A DNA stretch of 64,000 bases from Methylobacterium sp. J-048 (GTDB lineage Bacteria > Pseudomonadota > Alphaproteobacteria > Rhizobiales > Beijerinckiaceae), in assembly GCF_022829515.1 (NCBI RefSeq), contig NZ_JAKSYL010000056.1, forward strand, positions 62,001 to 126,000. Reading direction: 5' to 3'. Below the pieces are notes generated by a model, which saw only the letters and a list, made by a program, of their open reading frames with translations, was not told the origin of the DNA and searched no databases. Of the stretch, positions 52,052 through 62,643 are shown one piece after another. Numbering within the stretch: position 1 is the stretch's first letter; the number at the start of each line of letters is the position of its first letter. Made by a program: the position numbers and the translations under genes.

Positions 52052-53722
52052 GTGGCGATCCTGACCGTGGGGCATGCCCGGGACGTTGGCGACCCGCGCG
52101 GTGCCATGGGCCGCCCCTCCCCGGGCTTCGTGCAGGCCATCGCCCGGCTGACCGGCTGGCGGCGGCTCGGGCTTGCCTGGCTCGCCGGTGCGCTGGGCGC
52201 GCTGGCGATGCCGCCCTACGGCTTCCTGCCGGCTCTGGCCGTCTCGCTCTCGGTGGCGGTCTGGCTCACGGATGGCGCGGCCGCGGACCGGACCGTCCTG
52301 CGACGGCTCTGGCCCTGCTTCCTGATCGGCTGGGCCTGGGGCTTCGGCTACCTCACCGCCGGCCTGTGGTGGCTCGGCCAAGCTTTTCTGGTGGAGGCCG
52401 ACGAATTCCTCTGGGCCCTCCCGCTCGGCGTCGTCGGACTGCCCTTCGCGCTCGGCCTGTTCTACGGCGCGGGGTTCGGCGCGGCGGGCCTGCTCTGGGC
52501 CCGCGGCCCGGCGCGGATCGCAGCGCTGGCCTTCGGGATCGGCGCTGCCGAGTGGCTGCGCGGCCATCTGTTCACGGGTTTCCCCTGGAACACGCTGGGG
52601 ATGGCGCTGGCCCAGAACCTCTGGCTGATGCAATGGGCCGCCGCGATCGGCCTCTACGGCCTGACCATCCTGGCGGTTCTGATCTGCGCCGCGCCCGCAA
52701 CCCTGGCGACGGGCTCGCATCCGCGCAGCCGGTTCGGGCCGAGTGCCGCCGCCGCGATCGTGCTGATCGGCATGGCCCTCTACGGCGCCGTCCGCCTCGG
52801 GCCGCCCGATCCGGTGGTGACGGGCGTTCGGCTCCGCCTCGTCCAGCCGAACCTGCCCCAGGATGCCAAGTTCCGGCCCGAGAATCGGGCGGACATCGTC
52901 GACCGCTATATCGAGTTGAGCCAGCGCCCGACCGAGGCCGGCGAGCCCGATCCGACCCATATCGTCTGGCCGGAATCGGCCTTCCCGTTCCTGATCCAGC
53001 GCGATCCCGACGCCCTGGCCAAGGTGGCGGCCGGACTCAAGCCCGGGCAGCACCTGGTCACCGGGGCGGCACGGGCGGAGGAGCCCCTGCCGGGCGAGCG
53101 CCTGCGCTACTTCAACGCCGTGATGGTGATCGGACCGGACGGCGTGATCTCCGACACCTACGACAAGGTCCACCTCGTCCCGTTTGGCGAGTACCTGCCG
53201 GCGCCCCTCGACGCGGCGCTCCGGGCGTTGGGCCTGCGCCAGTTCGTGGCGATCCCCGGCGGGTTCTCGGCGGGGACCCTGGCGGCGCAGCGGATCCTGA
53301 CCGTGCCGGGCCTGCCGCCGGTGGCGGCCACGATCTGCTACGAGGCGATCTTCCCGCACGCCATCCTGCCGGCGGCCGCTCCCTCGGTGCCGCGCCCGCC
53401 CGGGCTGATCCTGAACGTCACCAACGATGCCTGGTTCGGCGATACGCCGGGCCCCCGCCAGCACCTGGCCCAGGCGCGGCTGCGCGCCGTCGAGGAGGGG
53501 CTGCCGCTGATCCGCGACGCCAATACCGGGATCTCCGCGGTGATCGACCCGCATGGCCGCATCCTTGCGCAGACCGAACTCGACAAAGAGATCTGGCTCG
53601 ATGCGGACCTGCCCGCCCGCATCGTCGGCGGCACCCTGTACGGCCAATTCGGTGACGCCGCCTTCGCGCTGATGCTCGCCGCTTGCCTGGGCGGCGCCCT
53701 CACCGCCCGGCGGCGGCCATGA
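52052..53722 (+). CDS. lnt: Apolipoprotein N-acyltransferase
   Basis: About 556 residues. N-terminal six-helix membrane part, then a nitrilase-type domain with catalytic Glu in 'WPESAFPF', Lys in '[14 protein letters not shown]' and Cys in '[10 protein letters not shown]'. It attaches the third acyl chain to bacterial lipoproteins in the periplasmic face. Start is a GTG at 52052 (no clear ribosome site); an ATG at 52106 is a good alternative. Its stop overlaps the next start as ATGA. Confidence 0.93.
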   Translation: MAILTVGHARDVGDPRGAMGRPSPGFVQAIARLTGWRRLGLAWLAGALGALAMPPYGFLPALAVSLSVAVWLTDGAAADRTVLRRLWPCFLIGWAWGFGYLTAGLWWLGQAFLVEADEFLWALPLGVVGLPFALGLFYGAGFGAAGLLWARGPARIAALAFGIGAAEWLRGHLFTGFPWNTLGMALAQNLWLMQWAAAIGLYGLTILAVLICAAPATLATGSHPRSRFGPSAAAAIVLIGMALYGAVRLGPPDPVVTGVRLRLVQPNLPQDAKFRPENRADIVDRYIELSQRPTEAGEPDPTHIVWPESAFPFLIQRDPDALAKVAAGLKPGQHLVTGAARAEEPLPGERLRYFNAVMVIGPDGVISDTYDKVHLVPFGEYLPAPLDAALRALGLRQFVAIPGGFSAGTLAAQRILTVPGLPPVAATICYEAIFPHAILPAAAPSVPRPPGLILNVTNDAWFGDTPGPRQHLAQARLRAVEEGLPLIRDANTGISAVIDPHGRILAQTELDKEIWLDADLPARIVGGTLYGQFGDAAFALMLAACLGGALTARRRP

Positions 53723-54948
53723 GCCCGGAGCGGACGGCCCCGGGCCGGATCCTCCTCGGCCTCGCGCTGATGCTGGTCGCGTTCAACCTGCGCCCGGCGC
53801 TCAGCACGATCGGGCCATTGCTGGCGACCATCCGGGACAGCACCGGGCTGAGCGCCGGCGGCGCTGCAATCCTCACCACCCTGCCGGTCCTGTGCCTCGG
53901 GATCGCCTGCGCGCTGGCGGCGCCGCTGATCCGCCGGATCGGCCCCGACCTCGCCGTGCTGGTCGGCGCCACGATCCTGGCCGCGGGCCTCGCCCTGCGC
54001 GGCCTCGGTGGCCTCGGGCCGCTGTTCGCCGGCACGGCGCTGGCCGCCATCGGGATCGGGCTCGACAACGTGCTGCTGCCGGCCCTGGTGAAGCGCGATT
54101 TTTCCGGCAGCAGCGGGCTGATGACCGGCCTCTACACCATGACCCTGTGCCTCGGCGCGGCGGCGGGCGCGGGCGCCGCGGTCCCGGTGGAGCATGCGCT
54201 CGGCGGCGGCTGGCCCTCGGCGCTCGCAATCTGGGCGCTGCCCGCGCTGGTGGCGGGGTTCCTGTGGATCCCGTTCGCCCGCCGCACGGCCTCGACCCAG
54301 GCCCCCTCCGCCGGGCGGCTGCTGCGCGATCCCCTGGCGTGGTGGGTCACCGGCTTCATGGGCCTGCAATCCTCGCTGGCCTACATCCTGTTCGGCTGGC
54401 TGCCGCTGCTGCTGCAGGCGCGCGGTCTCTCGGCGCTCGATGCCGGCCTCTACGCCTCTCTGATGACCCTGGTCCAGGCGCCGGGCGCGCTGATCACCGC
54501 CATGCTGGCCGCCCGCGGGCGCGACCAACGGGCCTGGATCGTCGCCATCCCGGGGCTCACCGCGGCGGCGTTCGTGGTGCTCGCCTTCGGTCCCGACGCG
54601 CTGCGGATTCCCGCGGCCTGCGCCCTCGGCTTCGGCATCGGCGGCTGCTTCGGCCTCGGCCTGACGCTGATCGTCCTGCGCGCCGCCGATGCTGCCAGCG
54701 CCGCCGGGCTCTCGGCCATGGCGCAGGGCATCGGCTATACCGGCGCCTGCCTCGGACCGCTGGCCTTCGGGCTCGCCCACGAGGCGACCGGCGGCTGGGG
54801 CCTGGCGGGCGGCCTGTTCGTCGGTATCGCGATCACCGCCATCCTTGTCGGGCAGGCCGCCGGTCGCGACCGCAAGGTCAACGCCGCCGCGCCGGATTCG
54901 GGGAGCGCGCCGCTCCAGCCACCGCCGCGTCCGGCCCGAAGCCGCTGA
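53719..54948 (+). CDS. MFS transporter, CynX/NimT family
   Basis: 409 residues with about 12 membrane helices. The first helix 'ILLGLALMLVAFNLRPALST' with 'IGPLLATI' is the family signature of CynX/NimT-type (cyanate/nitroimidazole) transporters. The substrate is unknown. Coupled to lnt by an ATGA overlap although not usually part of that cluster. C-terminal tail is Ala/Pro-rich and cytoplasmic. Confidence 0.88.
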   Translation: MSPERTAPGRILLGLALMLVAFNLRPALSTIGPLLATIRDSTGLSAGGAAILTTLPVLCLGIACALAAPLIRRIGPDLAVLVGATILAAGLALRGLGGLGPLFAGTALAAIGIGLDNVLLPALVKRDFSGSSGLMTGLYTMTLCLGAAAGAGAAVPVEHALGGGWPSALAIWALPALVAGFLWIPFARRTASTQAPSAGRLLRDPLAWWVTGFMGLQSSLAYILFGWLPLLLQARGLSALDAGLYASLMTLVQAPGALITAMLAARGRDQRAWIVAIPGLTAAAFVVLAFGPDALRIPAACALGFGIGGCFGLGLTLIVLRAADAASAAGLSAMAQGIGYTGACLGPLAFGLAHEATGGWGLAGGLFVGIAITAILVGQAAGRDRKVNAAAPDSGSAPLQPPPRPARSR

Positions 54949-55139
54949 TCGGTGCGGCACACGCCGCCCATCCGCCTCGCACCGGACAAGTTATTCTGCG
55001 CGGGCGACAGATGAGGTCGCGATGCCGGAAGCACGCATGAAGCACTCTTGACGGATCCCTCGGCCGGACCAGGATAATCCGCAGTCTTCCGCCGAGTCCG
55101 CGTGCCAGCGAGACCGGCGTCTTGCTTCGGGTGAACGGC

Positions 55140-55667
55140 ATGGCAGGTATCGACAGGTTGACGCTTCTTCTGGTTGCGTCCGCGATCATCGCGCTCCCGC
55201 TGGCGATGACGAGCGCCGAAGCGCGGGGATTCGGGGCCGGTTTCCACGGCGGTGTCGGGACCCGGGTCGGCGCCTGGGGGCGGCCCCTGGGGCCGGTCCG
55301 GCCGGGTCCGGCGATCGTCGGTGGGCGAGCATACCGGCCCGGCTTCGGCTTCCGGCGCCCATATTTTTATCGCCCCTGGTATGGCGGTCCTTACGCCTAC
55401 GGGCTTGCCGGCCTCGGGCTCGGCTTTGGAGTAGGCAGTCTCTGGGACGATTTCGGCGAGCCGTTCTTCGACGATGCCTATGTCTACGCGCCGCGGATCT
55501 ACCGTCGCCCGGTCTACGTGGCGCCGGCCGACGTGCCGCCCGTGGTCGAGGCGGACCCGGCCGATCTCTCCGCCGCGGTCGCGGCCTGCGCCCGCCGCTT
55601 CCGGACCTACGATCCGGTGACACACACCTATATCGGCCGGGGCCACGTCCGCCGCCGCTGCCCTTGA
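55140..55667 (+). CDS. BA14K-family secreted protein
   Basis: 175 residues from the ATG at 55140. Signal peptide ('LLVASAIIALPLAMTSAEA'), a Gly/Arg/Tyr-rich middle ('RPYFYRPWYGGPYAYGLAGL'), and the C-terminal BA14K domain with 'VAACARRFRTYDPVTHTYIG' and 'HVRRRCP'. BA14K proteins are lectin-like, small exported proteins common in rhizobia and Brucella. A strong bidirectional terminator follows. Confidence 0.85.
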   Translation: MAGIDRLTLLLVASAIIALPLAMTSAEARGFGAGFHGGVGTRVGAWGRPLGPVRPGPAIVGGRAYRPGFGFRRPYFYRPWYGGPYAYGLAGLGLGFGVGSLWDDFGEPFFDDAYVYAPRIYRRPVYVAPADVPPVVEADPADLSAAVAACARRFRTYDPVTHTYIGRGHVRRRCP

Positions 55668-55699
55668 GCGTGGATCGCGCTCCCCGATCAGGCCAAAAA

Positions 55700-55731
55700 A
55701 AGGCCCCGCGGGCTCTCACCCGCGGGGCCTT
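55700..55731. terminator. Bidirectional intrinsic terminator
   Basis: 'aaggccccgcggg' (55700-55712) pairs with 'cccgcggggcctt' (55719-55731) over six bases, flanked by an A-run on the left and 'cattcatt' on the right. It can stop both the BA14K gene (plus) and the catalase gene (minus). Confidence 0.9.
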
Positions 55732-55768
55732 CATTCATTCAGGGCTGGTTCGGCGCCGCGTGAAAACC

Positions 55769-57358
<1,590 letters not shown>

Positions 57359-57482
57359 GCGTCTCGTCTCTCCGTGGTGCCTGTGGTCGGCATATGGGGC
57401 CGACTCGCCAGACTGGAACCGTTCCGACGAGGTTATGGACCTCCGCGGGCCCAATGGCTAATGCATCGTCGCAAACGCCGTG

Positions 57483-57497
57483 ATAGGCACAGCCTAT
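57483..57497. promoter_or_regulatory. OxyR-type dyad overlapping the oxyR start codon
   Basis: 'ataggcacagcctat' is a perfect ATAG-N7-CTAT dyad, the half-module of the OxyR binding consensus. The last bases are part of the oxyR ATG (57496). A second module at the expected spacing is not obvious. Autoregulation of oxyR is the likely use; an effect on the divergent catalase gene 125 bases away is possible. Confidence 0.65.
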
Positions 57498-58425
57498 GAA
57501 TCTGTCGGGTCTGTCCCTACGCGACCTCGAGTATGTGGTCGCCGTCGCCGACGAAGGCCATTTCGGCCGGGCCGCCGAGCGCTGCAACGTCAGCCAGCCG
57601 ACCTTGAGCGTGCAGGTCCGCAAGCTCGAAGCGTCCCTCGGCCTGACCCTGTTCGAGCGCTCGAACCGCCGGGTGCTGCTCACGGAGGCCGGCCAGGGGA
57701 TCGTGCGGCAGTCGCGGATCGTCCTGGCCGAGGCCCAGCGATTGCTGGCGCTCGCCACCGAGGGCCGCGGCTCGCCGCTCACCGGCCGGCTCGTGCTGGC
57801 TGCGATCCAGACGCTGGGCCCCTACTTTTTCCCGCTCGTGCTTCGGCCCCTGCGGCAGCAATACCCGCTGCTGACCCTGTCGCTGTCGGAATCGCGCACC
57901 GCCGAGATCGTCGAGGGCCTGCGCGACGGCCGCATCGACGCCGCCCTCGTCTCGCTGCCGCTGCCCCCCGTCGGGCTGGCGGTCGCGCCGCTCTTCGTCG
58001 AGCCGTTCTGGCTGGCCTGCCCCGCCGAGCACGCCCTGGCCCGCGGCGGCGCCCTGTCGGCCACCGAGATCGCCGGGCCGGACCTGCTGCTGCTCGACGA
58101 GGGCAATTGCCTGCGCGACCAGGCGATCGCGGCCTGCGGTGCCGGATCATCGGTGGGGCGGCACGCCACCAGCCTGGAGACGCTCCGCTCGATGGTGGCG
58201 GCCGGAACCGGCTACACCCTGCTGCCGGCGCTGGCGGTGCCCGCCGGCCCCGACCCGACCGGCCTCACCGTGACCCGGGCCTTCGACGTCGACGGGCCGG
58301 GCCGGACCATCGCGCTGGCCTGGCGAGCGAGCGACCCCCGCGCGCCCGGGCTGGCGAACCTCGCGGCGTTCTTCCGGGCTCATGCACCGCCCGGCACGGC
58401 GGCGTGCCGGGATGGGGCGGCTTAG
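57496..58425 (+). CDS. oxyR: Hydrogen-peroxide-responsive LysR-type regulator OxyR
   Basis: 309 residues. N-terminal HTH ('LEYVVAVADEGHFGRAAERC', 'VSQPTLSVQVRKLE') and a LysR effector domain. The redox pair Cys199/Cys208 is matched by 'GNCLRDQAIAACG', two Cys nine residues apart. Divergent from the catalase gene. The peroxide-oxidised form would activate the catalase gene. Confidence 0.93.
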   Translation: MNLSGLSLRDLEYVVAVADEGHFGRAAERCNVSQPTLSVQVRKLEASLGLTLFERSNRRVLLTEAGQGIVRQSRIVLAEAQRLLALATEGRGSPLTGRLVLAAIQTLGPYFFPLVLRPLRQQYPLLTLSLSESRTAEIVEGLRDGRIDAALVSLPLPPVGLAVAPLFVEPFWLACPAEHALARGGALSATEIAGPDLLLLDEGNCLRDQAIAACGAGSSVGRHATSLETLRSMVAAGTGYTLLPALAVPAGPDPTGLTVTRAFDVDGPGRTIALAWRASDPRAPGLANLAAFFRAHAPPGTAACRDGAA

Positions 58426-58678
58426 TTTTCAGGTTTGGGCCGTGGGGTAAGGACGTTCGTTCAGCGCCCTATCATTCCGGGCTCCACGACGCGGCCCCGG
58501 AATGACGGGGTTGTTCACAAGGCAGCGGGCTGGTTGGTCGAACCGTGCTGCCGACGAGCTGAGGACTTTCCAATAGACGCCCTCCTCGCATGCGATCCGG
58601 AATGTGAAGTGTGAAGACCCTGCGGATCGGAGAGAATGCCTCGTCCGGCGCGAAACGTCGGCCCACAGGAGCAGGCGC

Positions 58679-60169
58679 ATGCGGCGCAGACTGATCGCGA
58701 CCCTGGTCGCCCTCCTCGCCCCCGTGGCGGCCCGCGCCGAGCCGCACGACAGCTTCGCCCGCATCGACGCCATCGACCGCGCCTCCCTGCTGATGAGCGT
58801 GGAGGCTGGCATCGTCCCACGCGATCTCGGCGCGCGGATCGCCCGGGCCCTCGACCAAGTCGCCTCCGACGCCGCCAGGCCGGGGGCCGAGCGGCCGGAC
58901 GATTACCTGCGGGTCGAGCCGCTGATCACCGCCATCGCCGGCCCGGACGCCACCCGGATGCATTCCGGCCGCAGCCGCCAGGACATCATCCCGACCGTGC
59001 TGAAGCTCGACCAGCGGGACCGGCTGCTCGACCTCGCCGAGGCTCTGGACGCGACCCGCGCCGCGCTCCTCACCGTGGCCGAGCGGGAGGCCGACACGAT
59101 CGTCCCGGCTTACACCAACGGCGTGCAGGCGCAGCCGACGACGTTGGGCCACTACCTACTCGGCTATGCCGGGGCGCTGGCCCGCGACGCGGACCGCCTG
59201 CGCGAGAGCTGGACGCGGGTGAATCTGTCGCCGCTCGGCGCCGCGGCGTTGGGCACGTCGAGCTTTCCGGTCGACCGCGTCCGCCTCGCCGGGCTGCTCG
59301 GCTTCGACGCGCCGGTGGAGAACAGCTACGATGCCGGCCAGCTCGCCCCGATGGATCTCGGCCTGGAGCTGACTGGCCTGTCCGCCAACCTCGCCACCAC
59401 GGCCGGCAGTTTCGCGCAGGACCTCTACGCCCAGTACCACCAGACCCGGCCTTGGATACTGCTGCGCGAGGGGGCGCTGACGGGGCCGAGCAGCATCATG
59501 CCGCAGAAGCGCAACCCGGTGGCGCTCTACAGCCTGCGCATGAAGGCGAGCGATGTGGTCGGCGCCGCGCAGGCCTTCGCCATCATGGCCCACAACGTCG
59601 AGTCCGGCATGCCGGACTACAAGCGCAATCAGGCCGAGCCACCGGGCCGGACCGTGTCCGAGGCGGCCGAGACCTGCCGGCGCTGGACCCGGGTCCTCGA
59701 CGGCTTGGTGGTCGACCGCGACCGGGCCGCCGACGAGGTCGCGGCCGATTACTCCACCACCACGGAACTTGCCGACACGCTCCAGCGCGAGGCCGACGTG
59801 CCGTTCCGGCTCGGGCACCATTTCGCCTCCGAGCTGGTGAGCTACGGTCGCAGCCACGACCTCCGCCCGGCCGACCTGCCCTTCGCCGAGGTGAAGCGGA
59901 TCTACGCGGAGGCCGCCGCGGGCTCGGGCCTGAAGCCCGACCTGCCCCTCGACGAGGCTCGGTTTCGCGCCGCCCTGTCTGCCCGCGGCATGATCGACGC
60001 CGCGAAGGGCCTGGGCGGCCCGCAGCCCGCAGAAGTGCGGCGCATGCTCGCCGCCGCCCGGACGCGGCTCGACGCCGACCGGACCTGGCTGGCCGATCGC
60101 CGCGCCGCCCTTGCGGCGGCTCGCGACCGGTTGGATGCGTCTTTTCTGGATATCAGGAAGGGCCCGTAG
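58679..60169 (+). CDS. Exported argininosuccinate-lyase-family protein
   Basis: About 496 residues from the ATG at 58679, preceded by AGGAG. The family signature 'GPSSIMPQKRNP' is intact, with 'MHSGRSRQDIIPTVLKLDQR' and 'GLGLELTG'-like blocks. Unusually, the first 21 residues ('MRRRLIATLVALLAPVAARA') form a Sec signal peptide, so the enzyme should act in the periplasm. Argininosuccinate lyase itself is cytosolic, so this is likely a different C-N or C-O lyase; the substrate is unknown. No arg genes are adjacent. Confidence 0.85.
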   Translation: MRRRLIATLVALLAPVAARAEPHDSFARIDAIDRASLLMSVEAGIVPRDLGARIARALDQVASDAARPGAERPDDYLRVEPLITAIAGPDATRMHSGRSRQDIIPTVLKLDQRDRLLDLAEALDATRAALLTVAEREADTIVPAYTNGVQAQPTTLGHYLLGYAGALARDADRLRESWTRVNLSPLGAAALGTSSFPVDRVRLAGLLGFDAPVENSYDAGQLAPMDLGLELTGLSANLATTAGSFAQDLYAQYHQTRPWILLREGALTGPSSIMPQKRNPVALYSLRMKASDVVGAAQAFAIMAHNVESGMPDYKRNQAEPPGRTVSEAAETCRRWTRVLDGLVVDRDRAADEVAADYSTTTELADTLQREADVPFRLGHHFASELVSYGRSHDLRPADLPFAEVKRIYAEAAAGSGLKPDLPLDEARFRAALSARGMIDAAKGLGGPQPAEVRRMLAAARTRLDADRTWLADRRAALAAARDRLDASFLDIRKGP

Positions 60170-60202
60170 AACCGTACCCGATATAGCGCTCCTCCGACCC
60201 AC

Positions 60203-60322
60203 CCCCCTCATCCTGAGGTGCCGAAGCGCAGCGTAGGCCTCGAAGGAGCCCTCCAGGGATTGCGCGGCCGGCTGGAGGGCTCCTTCGAGGCCCGCTGACG
60301 CGGGCACCTCAGGATGAGGGGG
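60203..60322. repeat. Nested inverted repeat, dispersed type
   Basis: Outer arms 60203-60221 and 60304-60322 are exact complements ('ccccctcatcctgaggtgc'). Inner arms 60236-60256 and 60272-60292 are also exact complements ('cctcgaaggagccctccag' plus flanks). The 120-base unit would fold into a long bulged hairpin. Similar 'cctcatcctgaggtgc' elements are widely scattered in Rhizobiales. Confidence 0.85.
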
Positions 60323-60501
60323 TTGGATGGGATTGGCCGTGTGACGGGCGGCAAGCGGTCGAGATGCCTCAGCTCGAGAGAAGGAGGTTCGTGCAACCTC
60401 ACGCGAACACCGGAATCGCCAACCCTAACATTGGCATTCCAAAAAATCTTTGCCGTGACAGGGCCCATATTGCGGTGTAGCGGGCCTCCGCCCGGCAATC
60501 A
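60323..60501. other. Intergenic stretch upstream of the AbrB-family gene
   Basis: About 180 bases holding the presumed promoter of the AbrB-family gene. No further structure recognised. Confidence 0.5.
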
Positions 60502-61587
60502 GTGCGGGTGAATCGTCCACCGGTCGCCTTGCCCTCCTCCCGCACTCTCGGCCTATGGGCCGCCCTCGCCGTCGCGTCGGCGGCCGTCTCGTACGGGCTG
60601 CTGCAGGCGGGTTTCCCCGCGGCGCTGCTGCTCGGCCCGATGATCGCCGCGATCGCCTTCGGGGTCGGCGGCTCCCGGCTGCACGTGCCGCGCTTCGCCT
60701 TCAACGCCGCACAGGCGATGATCGGCTGCCTGGTGGCCCACGCGGTGACCGGGCAGATTGCCCAGACCCTGTTCGATGACGGGCCGCTGATCGTCGCCGT
60801 CGTGCTGGTGACCGTGGCGGCGAGCGGCCTCGTAGGCTGGGTCCTGACCCGGCTGCGGGTCCTGCCCGGCACCACGGCGGCCTGGGGCTCGTCCCCCGGG
60901 GGCGCCTCGGCCATGGTGGCGATGGCCGAGGATTTCGGGGCGGATCCGCGCCTCGTCGCGTTCATGCAGTATGTCCGCGTCGCCGCGGTGGTGTTCTCGG
61001 CCTCGCTCGCCGCCCGGTTCCTCATGGAGGCGCCGGTCCCGGGCGCCGCCGCCGGCGGAGCCGAGGTCACCGGGCCGCTCTCGCTGCTGGCGACGCTGGC
61101 GGTCGCGGTGGTCGGCGCTGGCGTCGCCTTGGCGCTGCGGGTCCCGGCCGGCGCGCAGATCGGCCCGATGGTGCTCGGCAGCCTGCTCCATGCCAGCGGG
61201 CTGGTGCGGATGTCGCTCCCGGCGCCGATCCTCGAACTCGCCTATGCCTGCATCGGCATCTATGTCGGCCTGCGCTTCACCCGGGAGACCCTGCGGCTGA
61301 CCGTGACGGCGCTCCCCGGGATCCTGACGGCGACCTGCTCCGTGATCGCCCTGTGTGCGGCCTGGGGCTGGGGCTTGACCTTCCTGCTGCCGATTGACCT
61401 GCTTACGGCGGTGCTGGCCACCAGCCCGGGCGGCCTCGATTCCGTGGCGATCATCGCGGTCGGCTCGAAGGCGGATGTCTCCTTCGTGCTCGCCGTGCAG
61501 ACGCTACGCCTGTTCGTCGTGCTGATCACCGGGCCGCTGCTCGCCAAATGGATCAGTCGGTCTGTGCCGGAGGGCGTGGCCCGATGA
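60502..61587 (+). CDS. AbrB-family integral membrane protein
   Basis: 361 residues with about ten membrane helices in two similar halves. The first ('LLLGPMIAAIAFGVGGSRLH') and second ('AQIGPMVLGSLLHASGLV') repeats are typical of PF05145 (AbrB, sometimes annotated as ammonia monooxygenase, which it is not). Probably a transporter; substrate unknown. Tandem GTG starts at 60502 and 60508. Its stop overlaps the next ATG by four bases. Confidence 0.82.
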   Translation: MRVNRPPVALPSSRTLGLWAALAVASAAVSYGLLQAGFPAALLLGPMIAAIAFGVGGSRLHVPRFAFNAAQAMIGCLVAHAVTGQIAQTLFDDGPLIVAVVLVTVAASGLVGWVLTRLRVLPGTTAAWGSSPGGASAMVAMAEDFGADPRLVAFMQYVRVAAVVFSASLAARFLMEAPVPGAAAGGAEVTGPLSLLATLAVAVVGAGVALALRVPAGAQIGPMVLGSLLHASGLVRMSLPAPILELAYACIGIYVGLRFTRETLRLTVTALPGILTATCSVIALCAAWGWGLTFLLPIDLLTAVLATSPGGLDSVAIIAVGSKADVSFVLAVQTLRLFVVLITGPLLAKWISRSVPEGVAR

Positions 61588-61931
61588 ACGCCCTGGTCCT
61601 CGCTTTCCTCAATTCCTGGCGCGGCCTGCGTCACGGCGCCCGCACCGAGCGGGCCGTGCGGCAGGAGCTGATGCTGCTGGCGCTGGGCGTACCCGTGGCC
61701 CTGCTCCTCGGCGCGACCCTGTGGGTCCGGGTCGCCCTGATGGTGAGCCTGCTGCTGATGCTGGCCGCCGAATTCCTGAACACCGCTGTGGAAAAGCTCT
61801 GCGACCACGTCCACCCGGGGCATCACCCGATGATCGGCACCGTGAAGGACCTGGCCTCGGCCGGCACCTTCATGGCGCAAGCGGCGGCGCTGCTGGTTTG
61901 GATGGCGGCTTTGGTGGAACGGGTGGGATGA
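61584..61931 (+). CDS. dgkA: Diacylglycerol kinase (DgkA-like)
   Basis: 115 residues, three membrane helices, with the catalytic helix motif 'AAEFLNTAVEKLCDHV' and the ATP-contact 'KDLASAGTFMAQ'. It recycles diacylglycerol to phosphatidate, using ATP, at the inner membrane. The ATG at 61584 overlaps the previous stop. Confidence 0.92.
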   Translation: MNALVLAFLNSWRGLRHGARTERAVRQELMLLALGVPVALLLGATLWVRVALMVSLLLMLAAEFLNTAVEKLCDHVHPGHHPMIGTVKDLASAGTFMAQAAALLVWMAALVERVG

Positions 61932-62026
61932 GGTCTGCCGAATCCGCTGAGATCGTCGCAGTGTCATTGCACCTGGCAAAATTTGAGACTCTTTGCCATG
62001 CTGCGCGGCGATGGAGGCCGTTCGGC

Positions 62027-62278
62027 ATGGTGACCCTGAACGTGTCGTTGCCTGAGGCGATGAAGGACTGGGTCGAGGCTCAGGCCGGGACCGGGCGCTT
62101 TGGCAGCGCCAGCGACTATGTCCGCGATCTGATCCGCCGCGATCAGGAAAAGAGCGACGGCCTTGCGCAGCTTCAGACGCTGATTGCCGAAGGGTTCGAC
62201 AGTGGCATCAGTGAACGGTCGCTGGATGATGTCCTGGCCGAGGCCCGGGAGCGCGTGCGGGTTACCCAGAATCCGTGA
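62027..62278 (+). CDS. ParD-family antitoxin
   Basis: 83 residues from the ATG at 62027 ('MVTLNVSLPEAMKDWVEAQA'). A ribbon-helix-helix N-terminal part and 'GRFGSASDYVRDLIRRDQEK' typify ParD/type II CopG antitoxins. The C-terminal half wraps the toxin. It overlaps the toxin start by four bases (GTGA) and probably represses the pair. Confidence 0.88.
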   Translation: MVTLNVSLPEAMKDWVEAQAGTGRFGSASDYVRDLIRRDQEKSDGLAQLQTLIAEGFDSGISERSLDDVLAEARERVRVTQNP

Positions 62279-62565
62279 CCATCCGGACGACGCGGCAGGC
62301 GGACCGGGATCTCATCGACATCTACGTGGCCGGTGCCGCCGCCTTCGGCAGCGACCAGGCCGAGCGATACTATGCCGGGCTGAAGGCGCTGTTCGCCCTG
62401 CTGTCCGAGAATCCGCTGATGGCCCGCCTGCGGGATGACTTCGTGCGGCCGGTGCGGCTGTATCCCTACCGCGCCCATGTCGTTGCGTATGTCGAGCAAG
62501 CGGACGGCATCCTGATCGTCCGGGTCCTGCACGGCCGCCAGGATTGGGCGCGGCATCTGACCTGA
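62275..62565 (+). CDS. ParE/RelE-family toxin
   Basis: 96 residues from a GTG at 62275. The fold pattern 'RQADRDLIDIYVAGAAAFGS', 'LRDDFVRPVRLYPYRAHVVA' and 'ILIVRVLHGRQDWARHL' matches ParE toxins, which poison gyrase. The pair lies immediately before threonine ammonia-lyase. Confidence 0.88.
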   Translation: MTIRTTRQADRDLIDIYVAGAAAFGSDQAERYYAGLKALFALLSENPLMARLRDDFVRPVRLYPYRAHVVAYVEQADGILIVRVLHGRQDWARHLT

Positions 62566-62643
62566 ACGGGCACGCCGCTCGCATCTCGCGGCGCGAGGGT
62601 CTATCTCGGCCCAACCGCGTCCCGCGCCCCAAGTCCCAAAACA

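Noticed and set aside
53338..54960. 540-residue minus-strand frame opposite lnt and the CynX-type transporter
   Set aside because: Antisense shadow, rich in Gly/Arg/Gln/Glu, over two clear membrane-protein genes.
60502..61587. Ammonia monooxygenase annotation for the AbrB-family gene
   Set aside because: That label is a historical error for this family; nothing in the sequence indicates a monooxygenase.
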